The position numbers and the translations under genes were made by a program. A DNA stretch of 64,000 bases, from contig NC_044571.1 in NCBI RefSeq assembly GCF_901933205.1, forward strand, positions 58,961,994-59,025,993, given 5' to 3'. Positions 22,511 through 34,321 of this stretch are shown piece by piece. Below the pieces are notes generated by a model. The model made no database searches. It was not told where the DNA came from and worked only from the letters and a program-made list of their open reading frames with translations. Origin of the DNA: Camarhynchus parvulus (Eukaryota; Chordata; Aves; Passeriformes; Thraupidae). The first letter of the stretch is position 1; each line of letters starts with the position of its first letter.

Positions 22511-24362
22511 TTTCCACATAAGTTGGGATGGTATCAAGGTTCTACAGCAATCTTCATCACACAGCTTTTCGCAGAAAGAAGAACAAAAGGTAGAACAAAA
22601 AGTACAGGTTGTCAAAGATGCTGTCACTTGGAACATAGTTCTCCTGAGCTGTATCTTAAAGAGGAGATAAAAGAAAAGAAACTAAAATATTTTATGTGTG
22701 TTTGAGATGAGCTCAATGCAATTCCTGTTGTTTCTGTGCTAAAACACATCACTGACTAAAGCAACATAAAGCTCAAAATGCCGTCTTTGAAAATAGTTAG
22801 ACAAACACTACTCAGAGGCTTGGTTGTTTTGTTGTTTTCTAACTTTGCTTTAGCCTGTCAAACTCAAGAACTGTCTCACTGCCATTTGCAGATTCTGCAT
22901 CTGCCCCCTTGCCATTTACAAGGTTTTAGAAACTATTGTGAGTCCTTTTTCCCTTTAATTCTTTTGCCACAGATATCAAGGTGTGGAGCAATGAACATCC
23001 ACAAATGCTGCTGCATCACAATGCACTAATGCCTGTGGACTGCATGGCTTACAGAAAAATAGAGCCAGACATCTTAAAATCTCATAATTACTGTGTGTCT
23101 GTGTATCTGATGGGCAAGTCAAGCCACAGCCACTGTTGCTCAGTCCAGGCAGTATAGGTGGTGTGTTATATGGATGCTATGTGGATGTCTCCTCCCTTGC
23201 TAGGAGCAGACAGCTGTTTGATCTTTGGGCTGAAGTTTGATGTTATAACAGTCACAGTGCCTGAGAGGAGCATGGTGACCGCTGCAGGAGACACTGCTGC
23301 TTACAAGCTGCTGCATCTGTGTTTTATGTCTGCAGTCAACTTTGTGTTCTACTCCACGCCAAGCTAGTGCTATACAGTTAAGGATTGTATTTTTAAAACA
23401 GTAAGGGGCAAATTCACTTCCAAACATCGATTTCCTTTTTAATCACAAAGAGCAAGAGAGCAGGAGTCCTCCAGGAGTTTGTACTCACACTCCACAGGCA
23501 CAAAACCATGCAGATAACAAGCAACCTATTCACCTCCCTAACTGGAAACGTCTGGTCTGAACCAGTTGTCTGGCATCCACCTGCAGTCAGCAAAGAATGA
23601 AAAACACTGAAGAGGCTGATTTATCCAGTGCTAAAGCAGATGTCTCAGAAAAGCAGCATGAATTGCCCTCTGGAGCTCATCTCCTCTTGTTAATTATAAG
23701 GGCAGCTTGGAAAACTGGTTTAGAGTAGATACTGGACTTCCAGGCAGCTTAAGTGAGATGAGCTGACTTCCAGTACTGGTTGAAAGGAGACTACATCAGA
23801 ATCCTCTCCACTGCTCCTGTAGCAAGCTTTCTGCCTTCCAGAAACTTCAGGCAAAGCCCTGGCTTAATTTAAGTCCTTGGCAACTCTCTAACCAGACTAA
23901 GATTTTCCCCGTCATACCTGCTTCTGATTCCTGCACTATTACAGCCTCACAAAACTACCGAGTGGGAATCGCTGCAGTAAAACCCTTGTCCAAATATTTG
24001 ATAGTTTAAGAAAAGGAGTCATGCATTTTTGAACAGTTCAAAAATTCTGTTTCAAAGCTTTTAGCGATCTTGCCTTTATTTTGTAAAATATTATCTTGCT
24101 ATAAAACAATGCCCTGATTGTTAAAGTGGCTCCATTTACACTAGACAACATAAAAAATATTCACCAAAAACTCAGACTGTTTGGAATGTTGAAACAGCCT
24201 GTGACAGAAATGGAGCAGCTCTGGCTTAATTCCCACATACCAAGTTTTAATCCAGTTAATCTACAGTTTGCTGTAAAAAGGTGTTGGGTAAAATCGACAC
24301 AGAAATAGGGAAACAATGAGAAAAGGCAGGAGACAACCTCAGACAAGAAATGTCTCAACAGA

Positions 24363-24392
24363 CACGTGGGAGATATACAAATCTCCCACGTG
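24363..24392. repeat. Perfect 12-bp inverted repeat with CACGTG at both ends
   Basis: CACGTGGGAGAT (24363-24374) and ATCTCCCACGTG (24381-24392) are exact reverse complements separated by ATACAA. Each outer end is a palindromic E-box CACGTG, the site bound by bHLH-ZIP factors such as USF and MYC/MAX. A direct repeat of GAGATGACTAAAG follows at 24400-24412 and 24419-24431. Confidence 0.9.
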
Positions 24393-27300
24393 AGGGGAGG
24401 AGATGACTAAAGGAAGGGGAGATGACTAAAGATTTCTCCATAAAATACGACTCCTTCTGCAGAAGGGGGTAGGCTTTTCCCAGGCAGGTAAGGGAGACAG
24501 ACAGGGGTTACAGCTCTAACCGCAGGCATTAGGGCTGACAATGAACAGGAAGCCTGTTTAGTAGCTCTGTCAGCATTTGGCAGCAACCCAAGTAAGACAG
24601 ACATGCAAATTGGCCTGTGTTGTTTTAAACCCCTTGCTCCTTTATCTTATCCGCTGTCTTTGCTGACTTGCTCACTCCCAGCAGCGAGTTAGCTGTCAGT
24701 GCTTTCCCAGCTATGGCCCTTCTGCACACCTACACACCTTAGCAGCTCGGTGGGAGCTGCACCAGAGCTGCAGGTGCAATGCACATCTCCAGAGGGAACT
24801 CCAGCAGGTACTCATCACCAGCACACTGCGGTGCACTCCTCTGAACACCCAGATTTTGGCCACCTCGGGGCATGAGCAGTTTGCACTGACCCTCATTGTG
24901 CTGTGCAGAGCACACCTCAGAGACAAAGGGATGAGTGATTCAGCCATCCAGCAAGTAATTAATTGGAAATACATGTAGGTATATGTAAATACAAAAAAAT
25001 ATACATATTCCTGTCTATCTGGTAGTACAAGAAAAGAATACTACAAATTTTATTAAGGGTAAATCTCAACATTTCCTTCACTCTCTAACACACGCTTTGC
25101 CCACCAATTTCAACCTGCCTCTACCTCCCATCCCATTCAGTATAATCAAATGCACTTCAAACAATGAGTCAATGCTCAGAACAGCCTTGCCAAGGGCAAA
25201 ATATCAGTCCTGTTTTGTTATGGCAGCGATGAAGTCACACAAGGGTCATCAGCAGTTACCAAGACAAGCTGCAGGATATCTGTGGTTTGAACCTCAGTCC
25301 ATCAGTTGCCCAAACTGGTGTGGCCAAGCTGGTATGGCCCCTTATCCAGTAGAAAAGCTTCTACTCAGAGTATGTGACCGAGACTTTGCTAGCTTTGAGC
25401 ACACACCAGTTGGAGGCATGCTTTGCTGCAAACTGCACAGCTGACCTTTGCATTCAAAAGTCACAAATTATCTCTACTACAGTCTCCAAGGAATATAACT
25501 GTCTAAAAACAAAAAGTGAAATTTTTAGCAGTCTCATGAATGCTTGTTTCTTTTAATTAACTCAGTGTTTCTGAGACCATAGGGTGAACTCGGGTCAAGT
25601 CGTCAAGGATTTCTGAGGTACCACAAGAGCTACAAACCTGTTCATTTTTTAAAATGAAATATGAGATATGCCCCCAGAATCTGGGACTTTTGGGAAAAAA
25701 AAAACAAACAACAAATGTCATGAGACGCCATTAAAAAGCAGAAACTGACAACACTGTGACCCAGAAGTGACATGGAAAAGCCAGCACTATTTCTAGGTAC
25801 AGTAAGACTCACTCTGTTAACTTTTGCAATGCCTTCTAGAACAATATCAGACCAAATTAATTGCTGACATAAGTAATTTCCCCTGAATAAGGTGAAAATT
25901 CACCCGAATAAGGAATTTCACCAGGCTTATCTAAGACAAACTTTGCTACGGAGTGTTTTTTCTCTGTACATTTGAGTGGAGCACAGACAATTTTCAGATC
26001 AGCATGGTATCTTTTCTGAAAAAAAAAAGAAGGAGGCGACAGATTTTGGAAACAAAATTATTACTTGCGACTGTGACAGATTCCATGGTGACACTTACAA
26101 GAATTTTTCCTATTAAGCTTTAGCAAGTGCTAGTGCCACAATAAATAACCTTTCATACATGGAGGCTTCAGAAGGAAAAATAAGGAATAGTACAAGTAAT
26201 TCTAGAAGTTTAAAAAAGGATTTCATTACTTCAAACTTAAACCAATAATGCAATAGGAAAAAAAAGAGGATGAACTATATGAATTTACTTACCAGGATGT
26301 CCTCATTCCTAATCTATAATTTATATGCACATTTATTTTACATTTTTGCGAAAATAATTAGATGTATTTGGACTCCAAATGAAAAATATCAGATTATATA
26401 CAAGGTAGCACAGAAGCATCTGAGCTTAGATAACACTCCCAATGAGATGCCTACAAATCTTTTTCATACCTAGCAGTCAATAGGGGATTTTCCTCCCAAT
26501 TTCACATACTACTGAGGCTTCAATCCCTCTTCCCCTGAGAAATTTAACTTCATGTGGATGGAAACAAAGGATTTTGAAAGTGGAAAAAATATAAAGTCAA
26601 CTTAAGTGCTTTCTGCACGGATGAAATGTGCATGCAGCTGAATTTACAGAAGGATTTCATAATATCAAGACGCACAGAGATCAAAAGTAATAATAAGGAG
26701 TCTCTCAGAATCTGTGGTGGCATGAAAAGATTGTGCATTTGGGAGAAAATTTGCATTTTGTTTGTTGATGTCTTGTAGATTGAGCTATGCCAGAGGGATA
26801 TAAATCAATGAAGATGTTGCTTTAGTATTTGAGTCCATTATTAATTTAGTCCAATATGTTTTTATCAGAATAAGTTAAAAAAAAAAAAGAGAGAAATGCA
26901 TTTAATTTTTTAAATTCTTTGAGACAAGTTCCATTTCCTCCTGTACGCATACATATATAATCTGAATGTTTTCCATTTTCAGCTGGTACTACTCAGTCAT
27001 AGACATGTAAATAAACAAGATAAATTTTTACCAGTGAATACAAAGAAACCCTGTTAGGATGGCAACTGTATAACCAAATCTGTAGCTACAACTCGAATTT
27101 CCCTACATAACATCACAGATTCCTTGGATATGTCCCTGGCAATCCTTTAATCTCCCTTCTAAGCAGCATTTCAATCTAAGCAATGCATTCAAGATTGAGA
27201 CAGAAAAACAAGGCGAAACCTTGTGCTCTTTTGGTCCAGGAAAAGATTCCCTATCTCAACAAGCTGTAGTTCCACCGTGAAGATACTAGTTGGGATTCAA

Positions 27301-30300
27301 ATAGCAAAGAAAAGCAAAGTCAAAACATGCAAAAGGAAAAGTATAAAATATTTCTGAGCTAACAGTCTAGGCTGCTATATTTTTGGGGTATACTGATATA
27401 TGTGTAGAAACAAATGTTTAAATCCTTTTGAAGTTGACTTTAGGATTCATGAAGCAACTACCAAAGTCAACAGCTAAGATATCCTCAGTCCATAGTAATG
27501 TTTACAGGTAGAACAGAAATAGAAAGAAAAAAGAAAGATAGATAAACCCAAAAATAGTGACTACTAAATGTTTGTATCCAACAGAGTAAAGAATGAGTTC
27601 GTGTAATAAAGCAGTGTAAATGTTTTTGATCCAAAAGGAGCACTTGTAGGATTTAAGAAAACAAGAATTCAGTCCTAAAGGCAGAACTTTAATGGAAATC
27701 AAGGGGAACCTGACTTATATAAGGCTTACAAATATAAGAAGCTACTAGGAAAAGTTGGAAGAAAGCATTAAAATCCACCATGTTTTCCAATTCCATTGTG
27801 ATTAAGATTCTCTAGACTAACATGTAAAAGAATATCAAATGAAGTAAACAATTATAGGAGGTTGTAAAGAATCTATTAAATCTATAAAAGATGGGAAAGC
27901 AAGCTGACAAAAATAAATTTAGTCTTTTAGTCTAATAGTTACGTGGAACAAAAAAACAGAGAAGTAAAAGAGCAGGATTCATAAAAAAAAATTAAAATGT
28001 CTTCACAAAATACATTAGGTGAAAGAAAGGCCCACAAATCTAGAAGACCAAACATTAAATGCATAGAAATGTACAAGAAGATTCTTTTAGAAATTAAAAT
28101 AAAATATATCTAAATTATTAAAATGGATTCAAAGCTTTCTGAAGCATATACTGAGCACCGCAACAGTATGTGAAAGAGAGGTGGGAGTGCAGCAGGACTA
28201 AGACAATAAAAGGAGGGATTCAGACATAACAGTATGGAAAAATAGGGCGATTTTCTACACATATGTAGAAGCAGAAGAATGGGCATATGGAACACAAAAC
28301 AATGTATTGCCTGCATCCTCTCTTTTTATTAAAAAAACATGGCTCTGTTAAATGTCAACAGAGCTGTAGCAGTTTAAAACAACAGTTTTCCTCACTGTGT
28401 AGCACTATGTTTGAAGAATTCCCTTATATTGAAGGAAAACACATTTTTCCGTCCTAGTCCATTGACGAGACATTTTTAGCATAACCCACCTTTATAAAAG
28501 TACCTCCAAGGGAAGTGGAGTAATATAGTCACCGCTGATGGAGAGAGATTCTCCCTTCAGGGGAATACCTGTGCATGCTCATATGAACGTGTTTCTCTTC
28601 CACTCTTTTATTTTGAGACATCTCTTCTTAGGATTTTTAGGGCGAGACAATTGTTTCACATGTAGTCCCCATCCTCGAGCCCTGTGCAGTAGGTTTGCTA
28701 GCTCCAGAAGACCCTGTGAAGCACAAATTGTGCCACACACCTAAAGCAAGGATCAGTTACAAAAAGATAGGGGACTACAGCTCTGATCAATATTTCTTCC
28801 CTGTATCTTGCTTGGCAGAGACAAACTTTTATTTACCTGCTGGGTAAGTAAGAGAAAAAATGTCCCATGAAAGTGGCATAAAACTTCGACAAAATAACTC
28901 AATGTGTAAAAGTATTCCAAAATCGAATCTAATAACACTGCATAGAAAAATCTATTCTACCAGTCTGGAATTCAAAGTATCATAAAGCTAGAGAACTGTG
29001 CAAGCAATATTAAACAAGACAAACAAAATGTAATCCAGAGCACTTGTAACAAAAGCATAGAATAAGGAATGGGAGAATAAAAATGTGAAGGCAGCCTAAT
29101 GCTTCCACAATTAATAGACTCTACTTTAAAAAAAAAATCAATTCAGTGCAAAGTTAGAAAGATGTCAGAAAGGAGCAATTATTCATGGCTAATTACTTTT
29201 TAGGGGATGATGACAATGGGTTAGTTTTCTCTGGTATTGATGAAGAAAAACCTCTGGGGAAATCATTTGCAAAGGTTACCAAGGATATGAATTATTCTCT
29301 GGTATGTATGAAGCACAAGAATATGAAAGAATGAGTAAAATACTAGTGTAGTGAAGGTCATCAAGACAACTCAGCTAATAGCATAAATTACCACTTTAGA
29401 GATTCAAACATGCCATCAATATGTCTAATAATGAATGATCTCCTGGAAGGGATGATTTGTTATGAACTGTTCTTTCTTACTAGAAAGAAGACTTTAGAAA
29501 AATTTGCTTCAAGAGAATGTAGCAAAAGACAAAATTACAAAATTCAGCCTGTAGTTGTCCCTGTCAGTGAATTAAAGAAAAAGGTAACCAAAACCCCTTA
29601 ACACAGAACTGTATTGCACGAAAGTCCATTCTGTCACTGCAACGTGGGGTGATGCAGCACGTCCCTTTGTCTTAGACCCATTTCCCCATTCCTCTACAGA
29701 ACAGCTATCATAGTCTTCTCCATTTTATCTTCTCCCTCTTACTTGTGGCTTCATTATCAGCTTTGTCTTCAGTATATCTATTCACAGCCATCTTGCCTAT
29801 ACTAGTCTCTCAGATAGATAGCAACAGCTCTATCTCCTGGAAAATTAGCTCATCTCACAGTCCCCCTATCCCAGTGTGTCCTCATCCTAATTTGCTCACA
29901 ACCCTTATTAGTTGTTCACATCTCTGCTCCAAGTGCCCTGTAACATTTGAAAATCTGATTATAGAGTCGATAGCACTCATTATAAATTCTCCTTCTCAAG
30001 CCTCTCTCCTGCCTTTAAGCTGCCACATCACCACCTCTGCCATTTAGGCTGTCCATTATACTGCTTTGCACCCTTTTCTGTGGAGCTCTCCCTTCATGTC
30101 TCCATTTGTTCCCATCTTGACTTTTACTAACTAGGATAGCCACACATGCTCCTGCCACATTTATATGCAACATCTGTAATAGCTGAGGGGCTCCACCACA
30201 GCTGTATTAGCTACCAGCTCCTCTACAGAACTTCCTTTGCTTGCCTGATTGTGCAATTAGGCAGCAGTACCTGGCCTCCAGGTAATGAACATACATGAAA

Positions 30301-31463
30301 CCTGCATATGCTATGAGATGTTACCAATCTGCCAGCTCTTCTATTAGAGGACAACAGAAAGCTGGGTTTTTTTCATTCCACCATGGAATTATTTAAAAAA
30401 CACCAGGCTTCTTAGCAATTGAGTAGATTTCTGCTATAAGACAGCGCATAAAAATGCCCTGCCTCCACTTATAAAAAGAATAGGCATGTGATACTCTTCT
30501 AAATGATGGGATTGATATTCAAATTGTAAAGTATAAAAATAAACTAAAGGTCTTGACTGCCATTTTCATGTGTTTTGATCTTGAATGCTATTTAGCTTGC
30601 AGTAAGCAACTCCTCCAGACATGACTTGAATATGTCACCTACTCTTTCCAAAAATTCTTTGTTACAAGGGAGGTCTCATCCCTCCCATGTTAGCAGAAAA
30701 GGAAGAATAGCTAGTGAGCAAAACAGGCCATCAATAAAGCCAGGAAAAGGCTGAGCTACCTTTGAGATCTATCACTATGGAGAAGTCTGAGGGCAAGGAG
30801 GCTACAACTGCCTGCCAGGCAGTGCAGGAAAAGGAAAGTGTTTCCCAAACAGCTCACCTGCCTTGGCAGCTAATAAAATCTGTAGAGTTAAACTGCCGTA
30901 AAAGTAGCATGGGGGGAACCAGACCTTTATAGTAGAAATAGATTTGTCTTCAACCCTACATACTTCTTGCCACCTAAAATCATAGCCTCGTTAGGGCTAG
31001 GGTGGGTGCAAAGGGCAGGAAGGTTTTAATGTAAATATTTTTGGTAAAAACAATCAGATTCAAACACAGATGAGTGAAAAGGTTGACATTCAAGAATAAT
31101 TTCAAAGGTGAGACTTACTTTTCTGCTAGCAGAGATACAGCTCTGCATTTTCCTGTCTCTTGAATCTGGTCTGATCACTGGGTAAACAACTCTGCATGCC
31201 CAGAACGATTCAAAGAGGAACAAGACTTGGAGAGCAGTCATTACTTGAATGCTTTTCAAGACATCTAGCATATATGATTGTAAACACATTGAGAACTAGT
31301 AGGAGGATCAATAATAAATCAGTAAGTGAGTAAGTACAGAACTGATCCTTTTTTATGCAATTATAGTTTTAAATAATCTAATTTGTATTTTTTTCATTTC
31401 CTCTGAGCCACCAAACCATTAATCTCTAAAAATATTGTTTGTTCTCTTTTGATTGGCAGTCAT

Positions 31464-31546
31464 TAAAAAAAAGAGAAGAAGGAAATTAAAAGAGAGAAAG
31501 AGAAAAAAAAAGAGGGAAAGAGACAAAAAGAAGGAAAAAAAGAAAA
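31464..31546. repeat. Polypurine tract
   Basis: About 80 nt are A or G with only three interruptions. It is a simple GA/A-rich tract that could form triplex or unusual helix structure. No transposon is attached. Confidence 0.85.
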
Positions 31547-33909
31547 ACCTCCTCATGTAGGGACAAGTGTTTGCAGAGACATTTGGACTTCATTAAGCAT
31601 GTTCATTAGGTTCATTAGGTGAAAGTGTCATACTCTTAAAAAGAAAATGAATAGATTTTAGCATATCCAGACCATGTATTAAAATGGTATCAAAACTTAT
31701 AAATTCCAAAGCATAATGTTTGACAGTAAGCTGTCATGGAAGCAATAGATTCATTATAAAAATGCTAGAAGTGCATACATCTCATTGACTGTTTATCATT
31801 AACTGCATGGGATGCTGATAGGAAATGTCTAGCTATAATTTATATTTCTGATGACTCTCAAATCTATTACTCACCTCTCTCGAGTTTTATAGCTCCTCTG
31901 GACAGAATAGAAATTGAACAGCAGAGTAGGTTTGGGAGGGGAATTTTCTGCTCTTGCTGTTCTCTATTATCTCATCCCTCCAGCCTGAGCTGTCACTGAC
32001 ATGTGATCAGACCCACACTGCCCAAGTGTTTCTCAGAAAATAAGGTTTGAAAATAAAAAATAAAAGGGAAATAGAGATATTTAACTACTATCTCCTTTTT
32101 AAGTCTTGCTGCAATTGTACTCTTAAAAAACACATTATGGGTAAAATCTTAAATATGTAGTCAGGTGTAGCATGAAGAAAAGCTCTGTTAAGGATAGCAT
32201 AAGTTTAAAGACTACAAAGACCTGAAAAAGAGTCCCCAGGAAAACAAAGAAAATAAATTCATGAAATATTCAGTAAACCAAATATTCCTTTGTGCTAAGT
32301 TTTGGGTCCAAGATAACTAATTTTCTAAAGAAATCCTTATGTGTGCAGAAACTCTGTAACAGAATTAAAGCTAAAACTTGCAATTTATTCCATTCCAATT
32401 ATCAAATAGAGTTTAAAATTCATATAATTGTGTACTAAGAACTATCTCTGGTTTTTAAAGTCCTGTAACTGTTAGATCAATTACCTACCCATTAATTGCA
32501 AAAGACTTCATTGAACTTACAAAAGGAAGGGCTTATTCTGTTCTCTTTTGAACTAGTCTACATGTTTGTACAGATGAGCTTCAGAACACTGTGCAATTTC
32601 TCATGGCAGACTTTATTTCTTTTTTATTGACTATGCCTATTACATTTCTTCCTTTTACAGCACTTCCACAAACTTTAGAAAGAGGACAGGCAGTAATAGC
32701 AGAGCTTAGAGGCATATTTTTCACATGAATACCAAGTTCTCGTGTAGCAAAACTTTGCTTGAGAAATCTGCATTCTTTTTTTTTCCCAGAGGGAGAAAAG
32801 GAAACAGTTCTTGCTTCAGACCCCCACGTAATCTAATCTGACAATTAATCCCTGAAAGAAAACACAGAATGCTCATCACATGATCCACATTCAATAATGC
32901 AATTTTATTCAAGCGCAGGTTCATAACAGCTGATGTAAAAGCAATGCACGATGAAAGCAGGTATCTACTGTAAAGTGTGCCTCATTTCTGTGAAGGGCTG
33001 TGTGAGTGCAGGTCTGCCTCTGTATAAGATTTGAGCTGCATCTTAAATATTTCTCTTAAGAAAAGCTAATTTATATAAATATCTCATGGCAGATCTAATC
33101 CAGATTTTACCTTGGATATAACCAAGCAAGTCTAGAACAGAAGCTCAAGGTCCTACACTCATTCCTAGAAAATCTATCTACAAAAATTATTGTCTCTTCT
33201 CTCTGCAATAAAATTATATTTTCAAATCTAACAAAAGATCTGATGTAGTCAAGGAAAGGTTTTTTTCCTCAGTCATTAAGATCAGTCTCTTTCTTATACC
33301 TAATATTGTTATCAAAAGATTTTTTTTGTAACATAGCAAGTTATACTGAAAAAATTCTACCTGAAAATAGAATTAAAAGTTAAATTTTCACTGATAAAAG
33401 TATCTTTACTGTGATCTGATGGGTGGGAAGGAGGGATCAGGTGTTTCAGCCAGACAAGTTATACAACTGAAATGCCCAAATAATGAAGACGTAAAGGTTA
33501 AATTACTGTATAACTGCCTACATCAAAGCTATTTTCTTTACAACATAAGAAAGGTTTAAGCGAATGTCAAATGTGAAAATAGCTAGGCAGTAAAATTATT
33601 ATTCAAAATTATTGGCAGACTAAATCACGTACCATAGTTAAAAATAAATTAATTCTCAGCAGGTTTTGTCCAGGTTGCCAGGACTAATATTAAAGCTTTG
33701 AAAGGTGTGTTATATCTGGAGTTGAGGCATATAAAATTGATATGAGTATCTTCCGCTCACCTGTAACTCATGGGCATTCGAAAACAGCCCTATTACTTAT
33801 AGTTCCAGAACATGTTGATTATTTAATTCCAGCTGTTGTTTCCATCTCAGCTTACCTGAAGATCAAAAAAGCCCATGGGATTTAGTTAAAGACCCACACA
33901 CATAAGATT

Positions 33910-34321
33910 ATCATAGAGTCATATCATAAAATCATAGAATGGTTTGGGTTGGAAGAGACCTTAAAAATTATCTAGTTCCAACCCCCTTCCATGGGAAGGT
34001 CCACCTTCCTCTAGACGAGGTTGCCCAGGACCCCATCTAACCTGGCCTTGAACACTTCCAGGGATAGGGCATCTGCAGCTTCTCTGGGCAGCCTGTTCTC
34101 TATCCAGCCTGCACTTGTGCTTGGGATTGCCCTGTCTCAGGGGCAGGAGCTTCCATCTGGCCTTGTAGAACTTAATATTCACTGAAGCCTGTCATGTTTC
34201 CTCTGGATGGAATCCTTTCCCTCCTGTGTGTCAACTGTACCACACAGCTCGGTGTCATTGGTAAACTTGCTGAGGACACAATTTCACTGCCTATGTCACC
34301 ACCAAAGATGTTAAACATAGG
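33910..34321 (-). mobile_element. CR1 LINE 3' end, minus strand
   Basis: Read on the plus strand it opens with decayed octamer-tail units (TCATAGAGTC, ATCATAGAATGG), then GGTTTGGGTTGGAAGAGACC and 'TTATCTAGTTCCAACCCCC', the signature CR1 3' end in reverse. It continues through 'AACCTGGCCTTGAACACTTC' and 'TTCTCTGGGCAGCCTGTTC'. At 34190-34315 come more internal CR1-associated blocks: 'ACCACACAGCTCGGTGTC', 'AAACTTGCTGAGGACAC' and 'AAGATGTTAAACA'. Parts in between are missing, so the copy is 5'-truncated and internally deleted. This is one of the better-preserved CR1 3' tails in the window. Confidence 0.93.

Larger units (their letters stand above)
18046..33909. other. Long stretch without recognised genes or transposons
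   Basis: Nearly 16 kb of AT-rich sequence holds no CR1 or LTR that I can recognise. That is striking beside the flanking regions, although old, diverged copies could be missed by eye. Small features are a CTT repeat at 22492-22510, a CACGTG hairpin at 24363-24392 with a 19-bp-period direct repeat just after it, and a purine tract at 31464-31546. The 173-codon open frame at 20425-20946 is the longest of the window. It contains a 141-nt segment (20674-20814) with strong splice sites, but no domain. The interval 19030-19220 has TAATTA and ATGCAAAT motifs and may be a conserved non-coding element. Confidence 0.5.
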
